In this document: piece by piece, positions 1 to 4,137 of the stretch | How the letters are laid out: the number at the start of each line of letters is the position of its first letter | Position numbering within the stretch: position 1 is the stretch's first letter | Assembly (NCBI GenBank): GCA_026990885.1 | Contig: JALXCO010000160.1 | Location: 1-5,804, forward strand | Direction of reading: 5' to 3' | Source of the DNA: Desulfurococcales archaeon | GTDB taxonomy: Archaea > Thermoproteota > Thermoprotei_A > Sulfolobales > AG1 | DNA: 5,804 nt | Position numbers and translations under genes: made by a program | Notes under the pieces: model-generated | Told to the model about the DNA's origin: nothing | Seen by the model: the letters and a program-made list of their open reading frames with translations, nothing else | Database searches by the model: none

Positions 1-1
1 A

Positions 2-340
2 GCTACCCTAACGATCCTTTGGATCACCACATCAACAATATCGTTCCTTGTTGCCACATTGATAAAGACTGAAAGGCTTGCCTGGCCGCTATCAAGCATC
101 ATGGGAGTGGCTCTATCGATATTCCCTCCTGTATACTATCCGCTGGAGATAGCTCCTCCAGAACTGAGGTACTATCTGCTTATACCAATAACGGCCTCAA
201 CAGCCGAGCTGATGAGGAGCCTAACGGGGTTATCAAGCCTAGGCGGCGAGTATGTTGCGTTTATACTGGGAAATATAGCTATACAGGTGGCTGTATCGCT
301 AATCCTGCTGGCCAAGAAATTCAGGTGGAGAGAAAAGTAG
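2..340 (+). CDS. ABC-2 type transporter permease, C-terminal fragment (cut by window edge)
   Basis: The reading frame is open from the first bases of the window to a TAG at 338-340, so this is the last ~112 codons of a longer gene whose start lies outside. The visible protein begins in a hydrophobic helix and continues with the segment FPPVYYPLEIAPPELRYYLL followed by an 'IPITASTAELMRSL' stretch. This is the usual C-terminal signature of ABC-2 permeases: a re-entrant or extracellular 'P-x-x-Y-P-x-x-x-x-P-x-x-L' loop and then a proline-containing helix. A final membrane helix (about the last 30 residues) ends in a basic tail (KKFRWREK), as expected for a cytoplasmic C-terminus. It would form the membrane channel of an exporter; the ATPase and substrate are not visible. 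A TTG at 59 is an internal codon, not a likely start, because the frame stays open and hydrophobic upstream. It is not part of the minus-strand ABC operon further right. Confidence 0.85.
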   Translation, partial: ATLTILWITTSTISFLVATLIKTERLAWPLSSIMGVALSIFPPVYYPLEIAPPELRYYLLIPITASTAELMRSLTGLSSLGGEYVAFILGNIAIQVAVSLILLAKKFRWREK

Positions 341-352
341 TGTTTCCAATCA

Positions 353-382
353 ATTCGACACCGAATCACTCTCAACATTCGG
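353..382. repeat. Overlapping alternative stem-loops after the permease stop
   Basis: ATTCG (353-357), CGAAT (362-366) and ATTCGG (377-382) can pair in two mutually exclusive ways: 353-357 with 362-366 (4-nt loop), or CCGAAT 361-366 with 377-382 (10-nt loop). The structures start 12 bp after the stop of the permease fragment, in the gap between convergent genes. They could sit in a 3' UTR, but no T-run follows, so a terminator is not supported. The stems are short and may be chance. Confidence 0.35.
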
Positions 383-422
383 TTATTGGCAGCAGTTTCT
401 TAGACGCGCATTAATTATTAGC

Positions 423-445
423 CCTCGACTACGGCTGTGTAGAGG
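423..445. repeat. Imperfect stem-loop between convergent genes
   Basis: CCT + CTAC pairs with GTAG + AGG around a GGCTGT loop, with a 3-nt bulge (CGA) on the 5' side. It is flanked by ATTAAT on both sides (about 410 and 447). It lies between the permease stop and the protease stop, where a bidirectional 3' structure would make sense. Stability was not calculated. Confidence 0.25.
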
Positions 446-507
446 ATTAATTTGGAATATAACAGCGAACAATGATCGATACCTATAACTGTAGCGATAG
501 CGTTCTT

Positions 508-861
508 CTACCTCATTAATAGTCTTGCGGACCTTATCTCCCTCTTTAAAGGATCTAGAATAATCCCGAATATTTCAAGCGTAACTATTCCGAGCAGATT
601 CTCATCCTCGCTTTCTCCCAGGATTACTAGCGTATGCCTCTCCCCATAGCCTTTAAGCTCTATAACGGCTTCGGAAACCCTCCTCCTGATCACGGAGCCG
701 CCGGCTAGAACTAGCTCTACCTCATCTAGAGGTGTGAGACCAAGCTTCTCCCATACATCCTTTTCAAGAACCATATATGTGACACCGGAATCCACCAATA
801 ACCTTACGGGAACACCAATTGAGCCGTGCCTAACTACAGCTTCAACATACACCAATCCCAA
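508..861 (-). CDS. Retropepsin-like clan AA aspartic protease (small, single-domain)
   Basis: The 117-residue protein fits a single retropepsin-type domain, which would act as a homodimer with one catalytic Asp per subunit. The motif LLVDSGVTYMVL (residues 21-32) matches the family consensus L-V-D-[TS]-G-A-T-x-T-V-L, giving D24-S25-G26 as the active site. The C-terminal part, N-L-L-G-I-V-T-L-E-I-F-G-I-I-L-D-P (88-104), matches the family's 'LLGxxxLxxLGLxLDP' element, which packs against the active site. No signal peptide or membrane helix is seen, so it is probably cytoplasmic. The start is a TTG at 861, chosen because the resulting M-G-x-V-Y-V beginning resembles what I recall of archaeal relatives; a G-rich stretch (870-876) lies about 8 nt upstream. 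A GTG at 852 is the alternative. Such small proteases are recurrent in archaea, but their substrates are unknown. The gene stands alone, without an obvious operon partner. Family is well supported; actual proteolytic activity is inferred. Confidence 0.82.
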   Translation of the reverse strand: MGLVYVEAVVRHGSIGVPVRLLVDSGVTYMVLEKDVWEKLGLTPLDEVELVLAGGSVIRRRVSEAVIELKGYGERHTLVILGESEDENLLGIVTLEIFGIILDPLKREIRSARLLMR

Positions 862-896
862 TAGTTAAGCCCCCAATGCAGCGTTTAAGCTGAGCC

Positions 897-903
897 TTAA
901 TTG
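897..903 (-). promoter_or_regulatory. Possible TATA box for the protease gene
   Basis: On the minus strand this reads CAATTAA. A start site about 26 nt downstream would fall near 873, giving a leader of roughly a dozen nucleotides before the TTG at 861 that includes the G-rich stretch at 870-876. It is a position-based guess; the box is not a strong match. Confidence 0.22.
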
Positions 904-941
904 TAGAGTGCACATATTCATCTATAACCATCTGCTTAGTA

Positions 942-953
942 TCTATATTAATA
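942..953 (+). promoter_or_regulatory. TATA-like box upstream of the small ORF / tRNA-fragment copy
   Basis: The string TATATTAATAT lies about 20-24 bp before the ATG at 968. In crenarchaea a TATA box at this distance from an ATG with no Shine-Dalgarno often means a leaderless transcript. A transcript from here would carry the small ORF and, from about 50 nt in, 20 nt complementary to tRNA-Val. The region is A/T-rich overall, so such a box can arise by chance. Confidence 0.35.
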
Positions 954-967
954 TCAAATACTAAACA

Positions 968-1060
968 ATGAGTAAACATAAAGAGATAATACTCCCAAAC
1001 AAGAACTATGAGTCTAGACCTCCGCCTCGTAAGGGCAGTATATTCAAAAATGCTCTCTAA
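968..1060 (+). CDS. Possible 30-residue leaderless mini-protein (hypothetical)
   Basis: An ATG at 968 opens a 30-codon frame ending in TAA at 1058-1060. The peptide begins MSKHKEIILPNKNYE and continues with a proline- and arginine-rich middle (SRPPPRKGS), then a short hydrophobic/basic end. The middle residues RPPPRKG are encoded by a 20-bp stretch identical to the antisense strand of tRNA-Val, so that part is probably not an evolved protein motif. A TATA-like box sits ~22 bp upstream and no Shine-Dalgarno is seen, which fits leaderless expression. A 30-codon frame is easily found by chance; I recognise no family. It may equally be part of a non-coding RNA or of no functional unit. Confidence 0.22.
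   Translation: MSKHKEIILPNKNYESRPPPRKGSIFKNAL
1017..1036. repeat. Exact 20-bp direct copy of tRNA-Val anticodon arm + variable loop (possible att relic)
   Basis: GACCTCCGCCTCGTAAGGGC is identical to 1202-1221 inside the tRNA-Val gene and in the same orientation. It covers tRNA nucleotides ~29-48: most of the anticodon stem, the anticodon loop and the variable loop. Identity ends sharply at both sides, with no visible similarity beyond. The copy lies downstream of the tRNA 3' end, where the displaced fragment would sit after integrase-mediated insertion at a tRNA anticodon loop. However, the T-arm and acceptor parts expected in such a fragment are missing and no integrase is seen. Function is unknown. 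Confidence 0.6.
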
Positions 1061-1112
1061 AAAGATCGCTAATATAACCCTATTATATATCAGCTCCTCT
1101 TTAAAGCTTTAC

Positions 1113-1143
1113 TCTCAAGTTCAATAGACCAAAATCCTTGAGA
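1113..1143. repeat. 7-bp perfect inverted repeat downstream of tRNA-Val
   Basis: TCTCAAG (1113-1119) and CTTGAGA (1137-1143) are separated by 17 nt, beginning 34 nt beyond the tRNA 3' end and inside the interval between the two copies of the 20-bp repeat. It could be a protein binding site or a weak RNA hairpin. No U-run follows on either strand that would make it a clear terminator. Confidence 0.3.
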
Positions 1144-1176
1144 AATGTGGAGCCCATAAAATGGTTTTTCGGAGAG

Positions 1177-1251
1177 TGGGCCCGCGGGGATTTGAACCCC
1201 GGACCTCCGCCTCGTAAGGGCGGCGTCCTAACCGGGCTAGACGACGGGCCC
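1177..1251 (-). tRNA. tRNA-Val (anticodon UAC)
   Basis: The minus strand folds into a complete cloverleaf. The acceptor stem is GGGCCCG/CGGGCCC (1251-1245 with 1184-1178) with discriminator A at 1177. The D stem is GTCT/GGAC, including one T-G pair. The anticodon stem is CCGCC/GGCGG (1223-1219 with 1211-1207), its loop CTTACGA carrying anticodon TAC (1216-1214), which reads GUA and related Val codons. The variable loop is AGGTC, and the T stem CGGGG/CCCCG encloses TTCAAAT. The 3' CCA is not encoded, as is common in archaea, and must be added after transcription. There is no intron in the anticodon loop. All stems are fully paired and GC-rich, as in a thermophile. Nucleotides ~29-48 are repeated exactly 185 bp downstream at 1017-1036. 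Confidence 0.97.
1202..1221. repeat. tRNA-internal copy of the 20-bp direct repeat
   Basis: This is the partner of 1017-1036, within the anticodon arm and variable loop of the tRNA-Val gene. The two copies are exactly 185 bp apart start to start, in direct orientation. Confidence 0.6.
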
Positions 1252-1265
1252 GCGCAGGTTGTCAT

Positions 1266-1281
1266 CATATATCTATATTTC
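1266..1281 (-). promoter_or_regulatory. Probable TATA/BRE element of tRNA-Val
   Basis: On the minus strand this reads GAAATATAGATATATG, an A/T-rich box preceded by purines (BRE-like), centred about 22-25 bp upstream of the tRNA 5' end at 1251. That is the normal place for an archaeal TATA box when transcription begins at or just before the mature 5' end. Confidence 0.55.
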
Positions 1282-1350
1282 TGATGAGGGTTTTAACCTT
1301 TAGCTTTTTGTCTAGGTCTGTTGGCTGGATTAATGGCTTGCTGTCGCTAA

Positions 1351-1413
1351 GGTTTTTGGTGTGTGGTGTGTGGGTTTGTTTGTTGGAGTTTATGTTGGGT
1401 TTATAGTTGTTTA
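1351..1413. other. 63-nt stretch with no C (first 36 nt only G and T)
   Basis: From 1351 to 1413 the + strand contains no cytosine, and 1351-1386 consists only of G and T, including GTGTGTGGTGTGTGGG-like runs. The surrounding sequence from about 1300 is also G/T-biased. On the minus strand this would be a C/A-only tract downstream of the ABC operon and upstream of the tRNA promoter. There is no reading frame or clear repeat unit. It may be a low-complexity 3' region of the operon transcript, a protein binding tract, or drift. Confidence 0.5.
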
Positions 1414-1426
1414 CTTTTTGCTGATC

Positions 1427-1436
1427 ATTAGCTAAT
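1427..1436. repeat. 10-bp perfect palindrome after the ABC operon
   Basis: ATTAGCTAAT lies 13 bp beyond the stop of the last permease gene, next to a TGATCA palindrome (1422-1427). With no T-run on the minus strand, it is not a convincing terminator. Confidence 0.2.
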
Positions 1437-1448
1437 TAACGTGTATTT

Positions 1449-2246
1449 CTACTGTGCCTGTATTGATCCCTTTCTCTTTAATCTATCTATTGTTCTGTTC
1501 AGTATTTTTATTCCTGCCGCGTAGAAGATCGCTATAGATAGGATCGATAGAGCTATCGATTCATCCAGCCCTATAGGCATCGATGCCTGACCTATGGCTC
1601 CTCTCTTCATGATCTCGAACGGGTACGACAGCGGATTAAGCTGCATTACCGTTTTCAACTGGTCTGGAGCCACGTGATAGGGCACCATGCCGGAGAGTAT
1701 AGGTATTACGAACTGCATCGCGTTAGTAGCTATCCACGGCCTCTTCACAACCACAGCTATAGAGCTGTATATAAGGGCAAACCCCGATGATGCGAGCTCA
1801 GCAAGCACATACCCCAGCGTGAAGAGCCCGAGATTCGCTGGCAGCGCGTTGATTCCTAGGGATGGAAATATGATCGCTACAGTCAAAACCATAGCTGGGA
1901 ACGTCGATATTATGGAGTATACAGCTATAGACGCATAGTGAAGCCATACGGGCTCAGGCGAGGAGGCTATATTCTCCAATATACCCAGCCTCAGCTCCCT
2001 CTCGATGCAGTGGCCAACAATCCATAGCTTATCAGATACTATAGCCAGGATAAGCACACCCCAAGCAATCCAGGCCAGGCTCCCCGGGTCAGATATGAAT
2101 AACGGGTTATAGATAGCCAGGCCCAGAACAATACCCAAAACCCATAGGGGCCAGGCCAGTATATCGATCACAAACTCAAGATTCCTAACATAGGACTTGA
2201 TGTAGCCATAGACCTCGGCCGCTAGGTAGGAAAGCAGATCAAACAC
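1449..2246 (-). CDS. ABC-2 type transporter permease, second membrane subunit
   Basis: This 265-residue integral membrane protein has about six predicted helices (roughly 28-46, 56-76, 103-127, 136-165, 173-192, 229-248). After helix 2 comes C-I-E-R-E-L-R-L-G-I-L-E-N-I (80-93), the family's 'ERExGTLExL' coupling segment that touches the ATPase. Before the last helix comes the QFVIPILSGMVPYHVAPDQL element (178-197) followed by the NPLSYPFEIMKRG helix, the classic ABC-2 C-terminal signature. The C-terminus is basic (RTIDRLKRKG) and cytoplasmic. It starts with GTG at 2246, preceded by GAGGT with a 6-nt gap, and overlaps the stop of the upstream permease by 8 bp, so translation is probably coupled. 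It would pair with that permease to form the export channel. Substrate (drug, lipid, polysaccharide or peptide) cannot be told. Confidence 0.88.
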   Translation of the reverse strand: MFDLLSYLAAEVYGYIKSYVRNLEFVIDILAWPLWVLGIVLGLAIYNPLFISDPGSLAWIAWGVLILAIVSDKLWIVGHCIERELRLGILENIASSPEPVWLHYASIAVYSIISTFPAMVLTVAIIFPSLGINALPANLGLFTLGYVLAELASSGFALIYSSIAVVVKRPWIATNAMQFVIPILSGMVPYHVAPDQLKTVMQLNPLSYPFEIMKRGAIGQASMPIGLDESIALSILSIAIFYAAGIKILNRTIDRLKRKGSIQAQ

Positions 2247-3048
2247 CCCTATACCTCAATAAAGAACCAAACCTCCTAACCAGAATATAGCCGAGGGCAA
2301 CATAGACCAGGGATAGGGTAGCCAACGTATAGAAACCCCTAAAGCCATCCTCAAGGGCGCCAGCAAGAAGAAGAGACCTAGAAACCTCAATAACGTGGGT
2401 AATCGGGAGACCTCCAGCAGCTAAACGGAGTATGTGGGGAAGAACATATATAGGGTAGAGAGCCCCAGAAAGAATAAAGAACAGTGCCTGCACAAGATTA
2501 ACGATCTGAGGAGCCTTATACACCAAAACAACCATGCTGATCAAAACACCAAAAATAAAGACAGGAACCATCCCCACAACCAAGGCAGCGATAGACAGGA
2601 CCACAGAGACAAACCCGTAGCTAGACAGTGCGTAGGCTATAACAGGAGATATAGAGAGCCCAAAAACGAGAAGCATAGCTAGAAGAAACGGAATAGAGGA
2701 AACAGCAATAGCTATGTTAACCGATACGGGCGTCAGGGACAGGCTATCGATCCTTCCAGAAAGCATCTCGGTATTTGCAAACTGGCTCATCGAGGATAAA
2801 ACAACCATGGACACTGCAATTATAGAGACTCCAACAAGCTGATACCTAAAAGGATCATCGTAGCCAGTAGCCGCACTGAAAAGCTCATTGCCGGAACCAA
2901 TAAGCCTGCCACCAAGATAGAGAACACCGATAAACATGTAGACTATAAGCACTATAGAGATTAGCTCGGGGACCTCGCGGGCAATCACCCTGAACTGGGA
3001 CTCAACTATAGCTAGATAGGGCCTAAGGCCTCTAAACAACGCTTTCAC
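2239..3048 (-). CDS. ABC-2 type transporter permease, first membrane subunit
   Basis: This 269-residue protein has about six hydrophobic helices (roughly 31-50, 70-90, 113-140, 145-176, 183-206, 238-258). An amphipathic N-terminal stretch (YLAIVESQFRVIAREVPELI) precedes helix 1, as is typical of the family. N-T-E-M-L-S-G-R-I-D-S-L-S-L-T-P (92-107) corresponds to the ATPase-facing coupling loop, here with M in place of the usual G-T-L. ALFFILSGALYPIYVLPHIL (188-207) followed by LPITHVIEVSRSLLL is the ABC-2 C-terminal signature. It differs clearly from the following permease, so the complex is probably heterodimeric. The GTG at 3048 overlaps the ATPase gene by 17 bp. An in-frame TTG at 3039, preceded by GGTGA, is a credible alternative start that would shorten the protein by three residues. 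The stop overlaps the next gene. Confidence 0.88.
   Translation of the reverse strand: MKALFRGLRPYLAIVESQFRVIAREVPELISIVLIVYMFIGVLYLGGRLIGSGNELFSAATGYDDPFRYQLVGVSIIAVSMVVLSSMSQFANTEMLSGRIDSLSLTPVSVNIAIAVSSIPFLLAMLLVFGLSISPVIAYALSSYGFVSVVLSIAALVVGMVPVFIFGVLISMVVLVYKAPQIVNLVQALFFILSGALYPIYVLPHILRLAAGGLPITHVIEVSRSLLLAGALEDGFRGFYTLATLSLVYVALGYILVRRFGSLLRYRGV
2253..2257 (-). promoter_or_regulatory. Ribosome binding site for the second permease
   Basis: GAGGT on the minus strand lies 6 nt before the GTG at 2246 and within the 3' end of the preceding gene. It supports the GTG start and reinitiation across the 8-bp overlap. Confidence 0.55.
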
Positions 3049-4006
3049 CGCCTACAAGATCTATAAACACATCCTCTAAACTGGGCTCCCTAACGCTGAG
3101 AGCAAGAACCTTAAGACCTCTATCCCTAAGCATGCTTACCAATTTATCTACAGAAACATCCGAGGAGTCGGTGAGAGACGCCTTTAGATACATGATCCCG
3201 TCAACAACCCTCTCAACAACAAACTGCGGCGGGACCCTAGAGGGATCACCATACACCCTAGCCTCAACAACACGGGCCGCGTTGCTCATTCTCTTAAGCT
3301 CATCAACAGACCCCTGAGCTATAATCCTTCCAGAAGATATTATAGCGATCCTGTCGCAGAGGACCTCAGCCTCCCACATGTTGTGTGTAGTAACCATAAC
3401 CGTTTTCCCTCTACTCGAGAGGTCCCTGATAACGGATCTAATCTTTCTGGCCGAAACAGGATCCAGACCCAAAGTGGGCTCATCCAAAATAACGACATCT
3501 GGATCATGAATCAAAGCCTTAGCTATAGATAGCCTAGCCTTCATACCCAAGCTGTACTCCTCATACAGCCTATCCCGAGACTCGCTAAGCCCAACTAGGT
3601 CCAGAAGGTCATTGGCAACCCTCACAGAATCAGATCTAGACAACCCATACAGCATACCATAGTAAACAAGGTTCTCCCTACCAGTCAACTTGCCATAGAA
3701 ACCCTTATCAACACTAAGAACAACACCCAAAACCCTCTTAACCCTATCAGGCTCCCTAGTAACCGAGAAACCATCTATATAGCCATCGCCAGAATCAGGA
3801 AGGAGGAGCGTTGAGAGAATCCTAACCGTTGTTGTTTTCCCAGCACCGTTGGGACCCAGCAACCCGAAAACGCTACCCCTATCAACAGAGAAGGACACCC
3901 TATCGAGTGCAGTCACATCCCTCCGCACCTTCCTAAACAGCCCAAGCCTAATGTATGTGGAGTATCTCTTCACAAGATCAACAGCCTCAATAGCCTTCCT
4001 ACCCAT
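3032..4006 (-). CDS. ABC transporter ATP-binding protein of an ABC-2 (DrrA/CcmA-like) exporter
   Basis: This nucleotide-binding subunit would drive the two permeases encoded just downstream. Numbering from the ATG at 4006 (324 residues): Walker A GPNGAGKT at 51-58; a degenerate Q-loop region GVVLSVDKGFYGKLTGREN with Ser where Gln is usual; signature YSLGM (151-155) instead of LSGGQ; Walker B VVILDE (171-176) with catalytic Glu176; D-loop GLDP; and switch His208 (TTHNMWEAE). These features are normal for the DrrA-type subfamily. The C-terminal ~100 residues form the accessory domain ending in EPSLEDVFIDLVGG, the family's 'PSLEDVFL' tail. An in-frame GTG at 4018 would add four residues (MCCW), but I prefer 4006: AGGTG lies 9 nt before it, and the GTG itself is part of that site. 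It is the first gene of a three-gene operon. Confidence 0.93.
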   Translation of the reverse strand: MGRKAIEAVDLVKRYSTYIRLGLFRKVRRDVTALDRVSFSVDRGSVFGLLGPNGAGKTTTVRILSTLLLPDSGDGYIDGFSVTREPDRVKRVLGVVLSVDKGFYGKLTGRENLVYYGMLYGLSRSDSVRVANDLLDLVGLSESRDRLYEEYSLGMKARLSIAKALIHDPDVVILDEPTLGLDPVSARKIRSVIRDLSSRGKTVMVTTHNMWEAEVLCDRIAIISSGRIIAQGSVDELKRMSNAARVVEARVYGDPSRVPPQFVVERVVDGIMYLKASLTDSSDVSVDKLVSMLRDRGLKVLALSVREPSLEDVFIDLVGGESVV

Positions 4007-4015
4007 CCAGCAACA

Positions 4016-4020
4016 CACCT
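4016..4020 (-). promoter_or_regulatory. Ribosome binding site deciding the ATPase start
   Basis: AGGTG on the minus strand is 9 nt upstream of the ATG at 4006. The competing GTG start at 4018 lies inside this site and has no Shine-Dalgarno of its own. Confidence 0.5.
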
Positions 4021-4046
4021 AGACTCCACAAGCAACTGGATACAGG

Positions 4047-4053
4047 ATCTAAA
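4047..4053 (-). promoter_or_regulatory. Possible TATA box of the ABC operon
   Basis: On the minus strand this reads TTTAGAT. A start ~26 nt downstream would be near 4024, giving a short leader that includes the AGGTG at 4016-4020. Placement is good; the motif match is weak. Confidence 0.3.
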
Positions 4054-4059
4054 CCATCT

Positions 4060-4079
4060 CTATGGCTGTAGCCCCATAG
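4060..4079. repeat. 20-bp imperfect palindrome between divergent promoters (possible operator)
   Basis: CTATGGCTGTAGCCCCATAG has outer arms CTATGG/CCATAG (6 bp) and an alternative inner hairpin GGCT-GT-AGCC. It sits midway between the ATPase start and the CoA-transferase start, next to both predicted TATA boxes. This is a natural place for a dimeric regulator to control both transcripts. No regulator gene is in the window. Confidence 0.35.
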
Positions 4080-4094
4080 CAAAGTTGCGTACCC

Positions 4095-4105
4095 CAATAA
4101 TAATT
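4095..4105 (+). promoter_or_regulatory. Possible TATA box of the CoA-transferase gene
   Basis: AATAATAATT lies so that a start ~26 nt downstream would be near 4124, just before the GGAG at 4128-4131. A second A/T string, CTATATAG (4119-4126), is too close to the ATG to serve unless transcription begins inside the gene. Confidence 0.35.
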
Positions 4106-4127
4106 CTATCCATACCAACTATATAGC

Positions 4128-4131
4128 GGAG
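4128..4131 (+). promoter_or_regulatory. Ribosome binding site of the CoA-transferase
   Basis: GGAG is separated by 6 nt from the ATG at 4138 and supports that start. Confidence 0.5.
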
Positions 4132-4137
4132 ACCGAA

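Larger units (their letters stand above)
862..1176. other. A/T-rich intergenic region between protease and tRNA-Val
   Basis: This 315-bp stretch has no clear conserved gene. It holds a weak promoter for the protease, a TATA-like box with a possible 30-codon ORF, an exact 20-bp copy of part of the tRNA-Val gene, a 7-bp inverted repeat with a 17-nt loop, a second TATA-like string near 1081-1089, and a 10-bp palindrome TAAAGCTTTA (1102-1111). I see no integrase, transposase or CRISPR repeat in it. Confidence 0.6.

Noticed and set aside
59..340. A complete 93-residue membrane protein starting at TTG 59
   Set aside because: The frame is open and hydrophobic to the window edge, and the residues match only the C-terminal part of an ABC-2 permease, so it is a cut gene.
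1017..1036. Box C/D methylation guide sRNA using the tRNA-complementary 20-mer
   Set aside because: A C/D guide needs CTGA (D or D') directly after the guide and RTGATGA boxes nearby. The sequence after the 20-mer is AGTATATT, and only weak ATGAG strings lie upstream.
1017..1036. A second (pseudo) tRNA gene
   Set aside because: Only the anticodon arm and variable loop are present; no D-arm, T-arm or acceptor stem can be found on either side.
1017..1221. CRISPR array or single self-targeting spacer
   Set aside because: There is only one pair of 20-bp copies, one of which is a working tRNA. There is no palindromic repeat unit, no regular spacing and no cas gene.
1281..1288. CTGATGAG as a C box of a C/D sRNA near the tRNA promoter
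   Set aside because: No matching D box (CTGA) occurs at a suitable distance and the sequence overlaps the tRNA promoter.
1687..1938. Plus-strand reading frame of 83 codons
   Set aside because: It lies antisense within the well-supported second permease gene and has no recognisable domain.
2434..2682. Plus-strand reading frame of 82 codons rich in N, H, K and R
   Set aside because: It is the antisense shadow of hydrophobic permease codons; the composition is explained by the complementary strand.
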